Positions 52,753-61,230 of a stretch of 64,000 bases of DNA are shown here, in pieces. Position numbers and translations under genes: made by a program. Source of the DNA: 43-108 sp001915545. GTDB lineage: Bacteria > Bacteroidota > Bacteroidia > Bacteroidales > Bacteroidaceae. The stretch spans positions 1 to 64,000 of the forward strand of contig CABUGV010000004.1 in the NCBI GenBank assembly GCA_902491215.1, read 5' to 3'. Position 1 is the stretch's first letter; each line of letters starts with the position of its first letter. A model generated the notes under the pieces. It worked only from the letters and a program-made list of their open reading frames with translations, was not told the DNA's origin and made no database searches.

Positions 52753-52886
52753 ATGCGTTGCGCGTCTTTCCGGCATACGGTGCATATACTGCCGGCAGAG
52801 CGGGTCATGACAGCATGAATGCAGGTTACATGGGGCAACATTTAAAAATTGAAAAGACCAATCATATAATAAAAAAACAGATATGA
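52753..52886 (+). other. Two tiny frames coupled by ATGA overlaps ahead of accC
   Basis: A 21-codon frame (52753-52818) and a 23-codon frame (52815-52886) follow one another with ATGA overlaps. The second ends inside the accC ATG (52883), again ATGA. Such a chain could couple translation of the carboxylase to the riboswitch leader. The peptides are basic and of no known family, and short frames arise by chance, so this is tentative. Confidence 0.35.
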
Positions 52887-54394
52887 TAAACAAAGTTTTG
52901 ATCGCCAACAGGGGCGAGATAGCAGTGCGCGTAATGCGTTCATGCCGCGAGACGGGCATACGTACAGTAGCCGTATTCTCCGAGGCCGACCGCACATCGC
53001 GCCATGTGGCCTATGCCGACGAGGCATACCTTATCGGTCCGGCTACAGCCAAGGAGAGCTACCTGAACATTGAAAAGATTATCGAAACAGCCAAGATGTG
53101 CAATGCCGACGCAATACATCCGGGCTACGGTTTCCTTTCAGAAAATGCAGACTTTGCAAGGCGATGCAAGGAAGAGGGCATAATATTCATCGGCCCTGAA
53201 GCTGAAACAATGGAGTCCATGGGCGACAAGATCGCTGCGCGCAAGCGCATGATCGCAGCCGGCGTACCGGTGGTTCCAGGAACAGAACAGCCGCTGAAAA
53301 GCGCAGAAGAGGCAAAGAGAATATGCAACGAAATCGGCTACCCTGTGATGCTCAAGGCTTCGATGGGGGGCGGTGGAAAGGGAATGCGTCTGATACACTG
53401 CGAGGACGAAGTGGAAGAAGCATTCAACACTGCACGTTCGGAGTCGATGTCTTCATTCGGCGACGACACCGTATACCTCGAGAAATTTGTTGAAGAACCT
53501 CATCATATAGAATTCCAGATACTTGGCGACAACCACGGAAACGTGATTCATCTCTACGACCGCGAGTGCTCCGTACAGCGTCGCAACCAGAAGATTGTCG
53601 AAGAGAGCCCGTCGCCGTTCCTTACTGACGAACTGAGACAGGAAATGGGTGCCAAGGCAGTAGCAGCAGCTAAGGCTGTGAACTATTCTGGAGCCGGCAC
53701 AATAGAATTCCTCGTAGACAAGAACCGCAATTTCTACTTCCTCGAGATGAACACCCGTCTGCAGGTTGAGCACCCTATCACGGAAGAGGTTGTCGGTGTA
53801 GACCTCGTGAAGGAACAGCTGAGAATTGCCAACGACGAAGTTCTGCACCTCCGTCAGGAGGACATCAGACAGCGCGGTCACGCCATCGAGTGCCGTATCT
53901 GCGCCGAGGATACTGAAAACAACTTCATGCCTTCGCCGGGCATCATCAAACAGCTTACCGAACCTAACGGCATCGGCGTGCGCATTGACAGCTATGTATA
54001 CGAAGGCTACGAGATTCCTATCTACTACGACCCGATGATAGGCAAGCTCATCGTATGGGCAACAACAAGACAGTATGCCATAGAGCGCATGCGAAGAGTG
54101 CTCTACGAATACAAGATTGCCGGACTGAAGACAAACCTCGGTTATCTGAAGCGTATCATGCACATCTCCGACTTCGTCAAGGGCGAATACAACACTCTCT
54201 TCATCGAGAAGAACTCGCGCATGCTGCTCCGCAACAACGGACAGAACGAGGAGCTGGAGAACGTAGCCATGGTAGCCGCATATATCGACTACATCATGAA
54301 CCTCGAGGAGAATCAGAGCGGAAACTCTTCTGACGCAAGACCTATCAGCCGCTGGCGCGAATTCGGACTTCAGAAGGGTGTACTGAGAATATGA
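52883..54394 (+). CDS. accC: Biotin carboxylase subunit of an acyl-CoA carboxylase
   Basis: A protein of 503 residues with ATP-grasp fold: IANRGEIAVRVMRSCRETG (N-terminal), MGGGGKGMRLI (ATP loop), VEEPHHIEFQILGD (catalytic Glu and Arg region), RDCSVQRRNQK-type sequence here RECSVQRRNQK and EMNTRLQVEHPITE. It carboxylates the biotin on the carrier subunit using ATP and bicarbonate. It opens the three-gene operon with a biotin-carrier gene 29 bp downstream. Given its partners it may serve propionyl-CoA or methylmalonyl-CoA rather than fatty acid synthesis. Confidence 0.92.
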   Translation: MINKVLIANRGEIAVRVMRSCRETGIRTVAVFSEADRTSRHVAYADEAYLIGPATAKESYLNIEKIIETAKMCNADAIHPGYGFLSENADFARRCKEEGIIFIGPEAETMESMGDKIAARKRMIAAGVPVVPGTEQPLKSAEEAKRICNEIGYPVMLKASMGGGGKGMRLIHCEDEVEEAFNTARSESMSSFGDDTVYLEKFVEEPHHIEFQILGDNHGNVIHLYDRECSVQRRNQKIVEESPSPFLTDELRQEMGAKAVAAAKAVNYSGAGTIEFLVDKNRNFYFLEMNTRLQVEHPITEEVVGVDLVKEQLRIANDEVLHLRQEDIRQRGHAIECRICAEDTENNFMPSPGIIKQLTEPNGIGVRIDSYVYEGYEIPIYYDPMIGKLIVWATTRQYAIERMRRVLYEYKIAGLKTNLGYLKRIMHISDFVKGEYNTLFIEKNSRMLLRNNGQNEELENVAMVAAYIDYIMNLEENQSGNSSDARPISRWREFGLQKGVLRI

Positions 54395-54423
54395 TGTGAA
54401 ACATAGAATAAACTTGTACGACA

Positions 54424-54939
54424 ATGGAAATACATATAGGCGAAAGAACTGCCGAGGTGGAACTCGTCAGCAAAGACGGCAACAAGGTCGAAGTGATGAT
54501 CGACGGCAAGCCATTCAATGTGGACATCGTAACAGCTGAAAACGGAAGCTGCTCAATCCTGCACAACGGCAACTCGTTCAACGCAGAGGTTCTGCACGAC
54601 GAATGCGGCAAGGGATACGACGTAAACATCCTTTCACGTTCATTCCACATCGACATCGTGGACACTCAGGCCAAGTATCTGCGCATGAAGAAAGGCGGCG
54701 ACGAGGCTCAGGGCGACAAGATAGAAGCACCGATGCCGGGAAAGGTTGTCAAGGTATGCGTGAAGGCAGGCGACAAGCTCAAGGCCGGAGACATCGCCGT
54801 GGTTCTCGAAGCCATGAAGATGCAGAGCAACTACAAGGTTACTTCTGACTGCACGGTGAAGGAAGTGCTTGTGAACGAAGGAGATTCTGTTGAAGCCAAT
54901 CAGGTAATGGTCAAACTCGACGTCGAAAACAAAGAGTAA
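54424..54939 (+). CDS. Biotin carboxyl carrier subunit
   Basis: A protein of 171 residues. An N-terminal beta-domain (about 1-95) precedes a biotinyl/lipoyl domain: EAPMPGKVVKVCVKAGDKL, then EAMKM with biotin-accepting Lys132, and NEGDSVEANQVMVKLD. It is the mobile arm between the carboxylase and the transferase. Located between accC and the carboxyltransferase (gaps 29 and 13 bp). The N-terminal domain is not the AccB form of fatty acid synthesis. Confidence 0.92.
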   Translation: MEIHIGERTAEVELVSKDGNKVEVMIDGKPFNVDIVTAENGSCSILHNGNSFNAEVLHDECGKGYDVNILSRSFHIDIVDTQAKYLRMKKGGDEAQGDKIEAPMPGKVVKVCVKAGDKLKAGDIAVVLEAMKMQSNYKVTSDCTVKEVLVNEGDSVEANQVMVKLDVENKE

Positions 54940-54952
54940 TAAATAAGAAATC

Positions 54953-56485
54953 ATGGAAAGAGAAAAAATATATGAACAGTTCGAGGAGATGGACAAAAGA
55001 GCATCTCTCGGCGGAGGTGTAGAGAAGATTGAGAAGCAGCATGCATCTGGACGCATGACAGCCAGAGAACGCATCAATATGCTGCTCGACAAAGGTACAT
55101 TCTGCGAGCTCGACAAGTTCGTGACACACAGATGCAACGACTTCGGCATGGACAAGAAGCAGATTGCCGGAGACGGAATGGTGACTGGATACGGAAAGAT
55201 AGACGGACGTCTGGTGTTCGTTTACGCATACGACTTCACAGCACACGGAGGTTCGCTCAGCGAAACCAACGCGGCAAAGATCGTTAAGGTTCAGCAGCTG
55301 TCGCTCAAGACCGGTGCTCCAATCATCGCACTCAACGACTCTGGCGGCGCACGCATACAGGAAGGCGTGAACAGTCTTGCCGGATACGCATCCATATTCT
55401 ACAACAACACTATGGCATCGGGCGTTGTGCCTCAGATTTCAGCCATTCTCGGTCCATGTGCCGGAGGTGCATGCTACTCTCCTGCCCTGACAGACTTCAT
55501 CTTCATGGTAAAGGAGAACAGCCACATGTTCATCACTGGTCCGGACGTTGTCAAGACTGTGACAAACGAAGAGGTCGGAAAGGAAGAACTCGGAGGTGCC
55601 GCTACACACAGTTCCAAGAGCGGTGTGGCACACTTCATGTGCTCAAATGAAGAGGAAACACTCATGAGCATCAGAGAGCTGCTCAGCTTCCTGCCGTCGA
55701 ACAACATGGAGGATGTTCCTGTTGCTCCTTGCTCAGACGATGTCAACAGACTGACTGAGAGCCTCCAGACTGTAATACCAGAGGATCCGAACCAGCCTTA
55801 CGATATAAAGGACATTGTTGAACCGGTTCTCGACAACCAGTACTTCTTCGAGGTGATGCCTCACTTCGCAAAGAACATCGTTGTGGGCTTCGGACGTCTG
55901 AACGGACGCTCTGTAGGTATCGTAGCCAACCAGCCAGCATTCCTTGCCGGAGTACTCGACATCGATGCTTCCGACAAGGCAGCAAGATTCATCAGATTCT
56001 GCGACTGCTTCAACATTCCAATCATAACATTTGAGGATGTGCCAGGATTCCTCCCTGGAACAAATCAGGAGCACAACGGCATCATACGCCACGGTGCAAA
56101 GATTGTATATGCATACGCAGAGGCTACTGTACCAAAGATCACACTCATCACACGCAAAGCTTACGGCGGTGCATACATCGTTATGGCCAGCAAGCCTACA
56201 GGCGCCGACATCAATCTGGCTTACCCTCAGGCAGAAATCGCCGTGATGGGAGCTGAAGGTGCAGTAAACATTCTCTACAGAAAGGCTTCGGCCGAAGAGA
56301 AGTCTGCCATCATCAAGGAGTACGAGGAGAAATTCTCCAACCCTTACAGAGCTTCAGAGCGCGGTCTGATAGACGAGATCATCATGCCTCGCGACACAAG
56401 ACACAAGCTCATTCAGGCTCTCGAGATGGCAAGCAACAAGAATCAGAGCAATCCGCCTAAGAAACACGGCAACATGCCGCTCTAA
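54953..56485 (+). CDS. Acyl-CoA carboxyltransferase beta subunit (propionyl-CoA carboxylase / methylmalonyl-CoA decarboxylase type)
   Basis: A protein of 510 residues, a crotonase-fold carboxyltransferase. ASLGGGVEKIEKQHASGRMTARER and the oxyanion loops PCAGGACYSPALTDF and RKAYGGAYIVMASKPTGAD are those of propionyl-CoA carboxylase beta/MmdA chains. It transfers CO2 between biotin and acyl-CoA. No membrane sodium-pump subunit is encoded next to it, so a soluble carboxylase is likely. With the CoA-transferase at 34.8 kb it fits propionate production from succinate. Confidence 0.93.
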   Translation: MEREKIYEQFEEMDKRASLGGGVEKIEKQHASGRMTARERINMLLDKGTFCELDKFVTHRCNDFGMDKKQIAGDGMVTGYGKIDGRLVFVYAYDFTAHGGSLSETNAAKIVKVQQLSLKTGAPIIALNDSGGARIQEGVNSLAGYASIFYNNTMASGVVPQISAILGPCAGGACYSPALTDFIFMVKENSHMFITGPDVVKTVTNEEVGKEELGGAATHSSKSGVAHFMCSNEEETLMSIRELLSFLPSNNMEDVPVAPCSDDVNRLTESLQTVIPEDPNQPYDIKDIVEPVLDNQYFFEVMPHFAKNIVVGFGRLNGRSVGIVANQPAFLAGVLDIDASDKAARFIRFCDCFNIPIITFEDVPGFLPGTNQEHNGIIRHGAKIVYAYAEATVPKITLITRKAYGGAYIVMASKPTGADINLAYPQAEIAVMGAEGAVNILYRKASAEEKSAIIKEYEEKFSNPYRASERGLIDEIIMPRDTRHKLIQALEMASNKNQSNPPKKHGNMPL

Positions 56486-56556
56486 GCATACAGATGCAGA
56501 GGATGTGCACTTAACATAGATTAAAATCCGGCTGAATGATTTTATTGAGAAAATAG

Positions 56557-56588
56557 TTTGGAAATTAATTATTTAAGGCATATCTTTG
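56557..56588 (+). promoter_or_regulatory. greA promoter
   Basis: TTTG (56557-56560), 20 bp, TATCTTTG (56581-56588), followed by C: a consensus Bacteroidetes promoter, 212 bp ahead of the greA ATG. Confidence 0.75.
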
Positions 56589-56594
56589 CAACGG

Positions 56595-56653
56595 ATTGAG
56601 ATACAAGGAAGGGTTCTGGCATAAGAAAATGCCAGAATTCTTTTTATTTTTAT
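56595..56653 (+). ncRNA. GraL-like terminated greA leader RNA (terminator 56611-56653)
   Basis: The predicted transcript begins near 56595 and meets GGGTTCTGGCAT / ATGCCAGAATTC (56611-56640, 6-nt loop, G-U pairs near the base) followed by TTTTTATTTTTAT. Most transcripts should end after about 50-60 nt, leaving greA dependent on read-through. E. coli greA has the same arrangement, and its short terminated RNAs are called GraL. No second promoter between the terminator and greA is seen. Confidence 0.6.
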
Positions 56654-56799
56654 GTGAACCTTAAAACATACTTGTCTGAAGGGCAATGGTACTTGAACAC
56701 GGCAAAAAAATGAAAAAACTGCTTGACCAGACACCGGACACAATTTAAGGCGCACAATTATTAACAACAATAAACACAACAGAATCAGAAGGTAGAACT

Positions 56800-57267
56800 A
56801 TGGCTTACATGTCACAGGAAGGCTATGATAAATTAAAGGCCGAAATCAAACATCTGGAAGAGGTTGAACGACCTGAAGTTATACGTCAGATTGCAGAAGC
56901 CCGCGAAAAGGGAGATTTGTCGGAAAATGCCGAATACGATGCAGCCAAGGAAGCTCAGGGAAAACTGGAAGCAAAGATCAACCAGCTTAAGCTGACACTC
57001 ATGGACGCAAAGATTCTGGATTCGTCGAAAATCAAGACCGACGCCGTTCAGATACTTTCAAAAGTGGAAATGAAGAATGTAAAGACCGGAGCAACAATGA
57101 CTTATACGCTTGTCAGCGAAAGCGAAGCAAACCTTCGCGAGAACAAGATTTCAGTAAAGACTCCTATAGCTCAGGGTCTGCTCGGCAAGAAGGTGGGCGA
57201 CATCGTGTCGATACGCATTCCTCAGGGTACAATTGAACTTGAGATCGTTAACATCTCTGTAGGATAA
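56800..57267 (+). CDS. greA: Transcription elongation factor GreA
   Basis: A protein of 155 residues. N-terminal antiparallel coiled coil (about 1-75; EARE KGDLSENAEYDAAKE with the two acidic residues at its tip) and a C-terminal FKBP-like domain (about 80-155; LLGKKVGDIVSIRIPQG). It stimulates RNA cleavage in backtracked RNA polymerase. Its leader contains a terminator that probably controls its own level. It is followed by a HIT gene 30 bp away. Confidence 0.95.
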   Translation: MAYMSQEGYDKLKAEIKHLEEVERPEVIRQIAEAREKGDLSENAEYDAAKEAQGKLEAKINQLKLTLMDAKILDSSKIKTDAVQILSKVEMKNVKTGATMTYTLVSESEANLRENKISVKTPIAQGLLGKKVGDIVSIRIPQGTIELEIVNISVG

Positions 57268-57297
57268 GAAAAACTTAATATCAAAGGAGGAACAAGC

Positions 57298-57699
57298 ATG
57301 GCAACAATATTTTCAAAAATTGCAGCCGGAGAAATTCCAAGCTACAAGTGTGCCGAGAACGAGGAATTCTACGCATTTCTCGACATCAACCCGATAGTAA
57401 AGGGACATACACTCTGCATACCTAGACGCGAAGTGGACTACATCTTCGATATGGAAGATGACGAAATAGCACGCTTCCAGGTATTTGCAAAAAAGGTGGC
57501 AACAGCCATCAAAAAGGCATTCCCGTGCATAAAAGTAGGCGAAGCCGTGCTGGGACTCGAAGTGCCTCATGCACACATCCACCTTATTCCTATGCAAAGC
57601 GAAAAGGACATGATATTCAGCAACCCTAAACTGAAGCTGACAGACGAGGAATTCAAGGCTGCAGCTGATGCCATCTATGCTGAATTCAAGAAACTTTAA
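57298..57699 (+). CDS. HIT family protein
   Basis: A protein of 133 residues with the histidine triad HAHIHLIP (about 100-107) and an N-terminal FSKIAAGEIPSYK. It is an HINT-like nucleoside-phosphoramidate or nucleotide hydrolase. Cytoplasmic. It lies 30 bp after greA and probably shares its transcript. It is followed by a long hairpin. Confidence 0.93.
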   Translation: MATIFSKIAAGEIPSYKCAENEEFYAFLDINPIVKGHTLCIPRREVDYIFDMEDDEIARFQVFAKKVATAIKKAFPCIKVGEAVLGLEVPHAHIHLIPMQSEKDMIFSNPKLKLTDEEFKAAADAIYAEFKKL

Positions 57700-57720
57700 G
57701 CAAAGAACATACAACATATT

Positions 57721-57771
57721 GTAAACGCGAAGTCCGCAGGCGGTTATCCGTCCTGCGGACTTCGCGTTTAC
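57721..57771. repeat. 20-bp perfect inverted repeat without T-run
   Basis: A perfect 20-bp stem (57721-57740 with 57752-57771) and an 11-nt loop, beginning GTAAACGCG and rich in GC at its core (GTCCGCAGG). It follows the HIT gene but has no T-run after it. It may terminate greA/HIT transcription, stabilise the 3' end, or be a processing signal. Confidence 0.75.
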
Positions 57772-57831
57772 ATACGTCTGCACTCCATAAAAATATAATA
57801 AGCAAAATGCCGTTTGTTCACCTATTTATTG

Positions 57832-57839
57832 TATTTTTG
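57832..57839 (+). promoter_or_regulatory. -7 box of the Nudix-TPR operon
   Basis: TATTTTTG followed by C, 20 bp before the Nudix ATG at 57859. This excludes the upstream in-frame ATG at 57814 as a start. Confidence 0.55.
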
Positions 57840-57858
57840 CCAAAACACAACATTTAAG

Positions 57859-58389
57859 ATGCATTATCTCGACAAATTCAAATACTGTCCCGTATGCGGG
57901 TCAGACCACTTCTGTATAAACGATTTCAAATCAAAGAAATGTGCCGACTGCGGTTTCATCTACTATTTCAACCCCAGCGCGGCTGTAGTGGCAATAATAG
58001 TGAACGAGCGCAATGAAATTCTGGTATGCACCAGAGCTTTCGAACCGGCAAAAGGTACGCTTGACCTTCCAGGCGGATTTGCCGACTGCGGAGAAACCAT
58101 AGAAGAAAGTCTGAGGCGCGAAGTGAAGGAGGAAACAGGACTGGAACTTGAAGACAACTTCAGATATGCATTCTCGGAACCGAACACTTATCTGTATTCA
58201 GGATTTACGGTACACACGCTGGATTCGTTCTTCGTATGCAGCGTAGACTCTTCGAAGGTGAAGCCTGTCGCCCACGATGACGTGGCCTCATGCAAATGGG
58301 TAAAGATTGAAGACATCAAGCTCGAAATGTTCGGATTGGATTCCGTACGAAATGGGATAAAAAGATTTTTGGAAACAACAAGAAACTAG
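57859..58389 (+). CDS. Nudix hydrolase with N-terminal zinc ribbon
   Basis: A protein of 176 residues. Two Cys pairs (CPVCGS and CADCGF, about 10-37) form a zinc ribbon. The Nudix box begins GGFADCGETIEES and continues REVKEETGLEL (GX5EX7REVXEEXGL; catalytic Glu in REVKEETG). It hydrolyses a nucleoside diphosphate linked to another group; NADH-pyrophosphatase-like or capping-removal activity is possible. It starts 5 bp before the TPR gene's start, so both are cotranscribed. Confidence 0.9.
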   Translation: MHYLDKFKYCPVCGSDHFCINDFKSKKCADCGFIYYFNPSAAVVAIIVNERNEILVCTRAFEPAKGTLDLPGGFADCGETIEESLRREVKEETGLELEDNFRYAFSEPNTYLYSGFTVHTLDSFFVCSVDSSKVKPVAHDDVASCKWVKIEDIKLEMFGLDSVRNGIKRFLETTRN

Positions 58390-58394
58390 AATAA

Positions 58395-61184
58395 ATGAAA
58401 GCCAAGAAATTCATAACCGTTTTGATGTTGGGTGCAGTGCCTGCAGGCATCTGCGCACAGCAGTCAGTTCCACAGGCGGGATGTCCTGAGAAATATCACG
58501 AAGGACGCCAGCTGTGCATTGAAGGCCATTATTATGCGGCAAGTCTGTCGCTGACAGAATATCTGAAATGCGGAAGTACAAGATATGCAGAAGATGCAGA
58601 GGCATTGAAACTGATTTGCAGCTATTATCTCAATACTTCTGGAACTGCTGAAGCAATAGAGAAATATCTCAAGACGCATAAGGAAACACCGCATGCAGAC
58701 AGATTGAAGCTTATGATGGCAAACCTTATGGTCAGAAACGGGCATAACAATGAGGCTCTATCAATATACAGCAAAGCCGACATGGGCAACCTGAGCGAAG
58801 ATGAAAAGGCTGACGCATGTCTTTATGAGGCCATAGCTTGGATTGAAACAGGCAACGCTTCAAGAGCAAAGGCTCTGCTTTCTGTTTTGGCAAACTCAAA
58901 GAAGCATGAGCTTGACTATATGTACTATAGTTCGTATGTTGACTATGTGGAAGGTCACTACAGCAAGGCTCTGCCAGGATTCATTGCTACGGCAGAAACA
59001 CATGACTTCAGACGCAAGTCGCCGGTATACACTGCCGACTGTTATCTGCAGCTCGGTAGACTCGACAATGCACTTGAAACAATAAAGGAGTACAACAGCA
59101 TATACGGAAGAACAGAACTGAGTGTAGAAGCAAAGAGAATCGAAGGTGAAGCTCTTTACGGAAAGGGACGCTTCTACGAAGCAATAAATGTTCTGACGGA
59201 ATATACTTCTGAAGCAGATTCGCCTAAGCGTACATCGCTCTACAAGTTGGGAATGAGCTACTTCAACACGCAGGCTTACGGCAAGGCTGTGGAGAATCTA
59301 GTGAGAAGCACTTCAACGGCTCAAGACGAGATGGCTCAGAATGCGTATCTGCATGCTGGTATATGCTACATAAAACTGCTCAACACCAAACAGGCTAGGA
59401 TGGCTTTCCAGCAGGCTTCAGAAATGACATTCAACCGCAATGTACAGGAGGAAGCTCTCTATAACTATGCACTGTGCGTACATCAGAACAATGTTTCCGG
59501 GTTCGGAGAATCAGTTAAGGTTTTCGAAAGATTCTTGAATGAATTCCCTAACTCTCAGTACAGCGGCAAAGTTTCAAAATGCCTGACAGAGGTATATTTC
59601 ACAACCAAGAACTATGACGCAGCACTGGAATCTATCAACAAGATAAAATCTCCTGGACGAGAAATCATGACGGCAAAGCAGAAGGTTCTGTACAATCTTG
59701 GCGTACAGTCTTTTACTAATGCAGATTTCGCAAAAGCCTCCGACTATATGGCACAGTCCATCAAGCTCGGGAAATACGACCCGCAGACTTGTGCAGAAGC
59801 CTATTACTGGAAAGGCGAGTCGGAGTACAGAATGGAAAACTACAAGGCATCATCAGCCGACCTGCAGAGATTTGTATCTTCAACCCAGAAGAAACAGAAA
59901 AATTTCGTCAACGCATTCTACAGTCTTGGTTATACGCAATTCAAGCAGAAGAATTCTTCCGCAGCACTCCCTTACTTCCAAAGATTTATATCGGAGTCTG
60001 GAAAACTTGATCCGAACGACCAGACAGCTGTTGCTATGCGTGCAGATGCCATGAACCGCATAGGCGACTGCCTGTTTACTTCAAGACGTTACGATGAAGC
60101 TTACTACTATTATCAGCAGGCAACAAGCATAGATCATGCACTTGGAGACTATTCTATATACCAGCAGGCCATCATCTGCGGTCTTAAAGGCGACTACGCA
60201 AAGAAAATCGAGTTGCTCAATGGAATGGTTAGCCAGTATCCATCATCGCAATACAGCGATGAAGCATTGTATGAGCAAGGAAGAGCATATGTTCAGAGCG
60301 GAGACCGCACAAAAGCCATGCAGACTTTCAACGAGCTCACCAGCAAGCATTCTCAAAGCGTGTGTGCACGCAAGGCCGGAAATGAAATCGGTATGATATT
60401 GTTCGAAGACGGAAAGACCGACAAGGCCATCAAGGAATACAGGAAAGTGATTGAAACTTATCCGAATACACCTGAAGCCCAGACAGCTTTGTCAAATCTT
60501 AAAGACATTTTCACTGACCTCGGAAGAGTAAACGAATATGCAGCTATAGCGGCAAAAGCAGGAAAGGCTTTATCGCCTCAGGAGATGGACGACATGCTGC
60601 TCAACACTGCAAACAGAGCAATGGCAAACAAAGACTACAAGCAGGCTCTGCAGTACTACAAGCAGCTTGAACAGCAAAGCACATCCGAAAATTTACGTTA
60701 CGCCGCTCTCAAGGGTGAGATGCAAAGCGCTTATCTGGCAAAGGACTACAAGAGCACTATCGAGATAACAACAAAGATGCTCGACAACTCAAAAACGGAT
60801 CCAAACACAGCCATGGAAGCCAGATTCAACAGAGCCGAGAGCTACATAGCAACAAAACAGACAGAAGAAGCTCTCAACGACTGGAGAATTCTCAGCATGG
60901 ACACAAGAACCGAATATGGAGCCCAGGCAACTATCAAGCTTGCAGAACATGCCTATAATGCAGGACAGTACAAAGAAGCAGAAGACATGCTGCTGAAATT
61001 CATTGACTCGGGAACGCCTCATGCTTATTGGCTCGCTAGAGGTTTCATTCTTCTTTCGGACGTATATGTAAAGACTGACAGAGATATGGAAGCAAAACAG
61101 TATCTCCTTTCTCTCAAGAGCAACTATACAGAAAGCAAGGATATCAACAATATGATTGCAGACAGATTGGCAAAACTGAAATAA
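58395..61184 (+). CDS. Periplasmic tetratricopeptide-repeat protein
   Basis: A protein of 929 residues with a signal peptide (VLMLGAVPAGICAQQ, about 1-22). About twenty TPR-like helical pairs run through the rest, e.g. DEALYEQGRAYVQSGDRTKAM and AYYWKGESEYRMENYKASS. It is a protein-interaction scaffold in the periplasm, possibly at the outer membrane. It sits directly between the Nudix gene and an outer-membrane barrel gene (46 bp gap), suggesting it works with the barrel. No enzymatic motif is visible. Confidence 0.85.
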   Translation: MKAKKFITVLMLGAVPAGICAQQSVPQAGCPEKYHEGRQLCIEGHYYAASLSLTEYLKCGSTRYAEDAEALKLICSYYLNTSGTAEAIEKYLKTHKETPHADRLKLMMANLMVRNGHNNEALSIYSKADMGNLSEDEKADACLYEAIAWIETGNASRAKALLSVLANSKKHELDYMYYSSYVDYVEGHYSKALPGFIATAETHDFRRKSPVYTADCYLQLGRLDNALETIKEYNSIYGRTELSVEAKRIEGEALYGKGRFYEAINVLTEYTSEADSPKRTSLYKLGMSYFNTQAYGKAVENLVRSTSTAQDEMAQNAYLHAGICYIKLLNTKQARMAFQQASEMTFNRNVQEEALYNYALCVHQNNVSGFGESVKVFERFLNEFPNSQYSGKVSKCLTEVYFTTKNYDAALESINKIKSPGREIMTAKQKVLYNLGVQSFTNADFAKASDYMAQSIKLGKYDPQTCAEAYYWKGESEYRMENYKASSADLQRFVSSTQKKQKNFVNAFYSLGYTQFKQKNSSAALPYFQRFISESGKLDPNDQTAVAMRADAMNRIGDCLFTSRRYDEAYYYYQQATSIDHALGDYSIYQQAIICGLKGDYAKKIELLNGMVSQYPSSQYSDEALYEQGRAYVQSGDRTKAMQTFNELTSKHSQSVCARKAGNEIGMILFEDGKTDKAIKEYRKVIETYPNTPEAQTALSNLKDIFTDLGRVNEYAAIAAKAGKALSPQEMDDMLLNTANRAMANKDYKQALQYYKQLEQQSTSENLRYAALKGEMQSAYLAKDYKSTIEITTKMLDNSKTDPNTAMEARFNRAESYIATKQTEEALNDWRILSMDTRTEYGAQATIKLAEHAYNAGQYKEAEDMLLKFIDSGTPHAYWLARGFILLSDVYVKTDRDMEAKQYLLSLKSNYTESKDINNMIADRLAKLK

Positions 61185-61230
61185 GTTTTGATAGTCTGCC
61201 ATAACAATGACCTTTAAAACCAAAGAAAAG

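Larger units (their letters stand above)
51986..52882. other. Intergenic region: terminator, repeat array C, riboswitch leader
   Basis: 897 bp. In order it contains a terminator hairpin (52035-52077), four 22-nt units (52116-52203), a promoter (52327-52334), a cobalamin riboswitch (52343-52640) and a leader with two tiny coupled frames (52753-52886). There is no ordinary gene. Confidence 0.7.
56486..56799. other. Leader of greA with promoter and early terminator
   Basis: 314 bp with promoter 56557-56588, a terminator at 56611-56653 and about 150 bp of untranslated leader before greA. A 12-codon frame lies at 56710-56748. No other gene. Confidence 0.65.
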
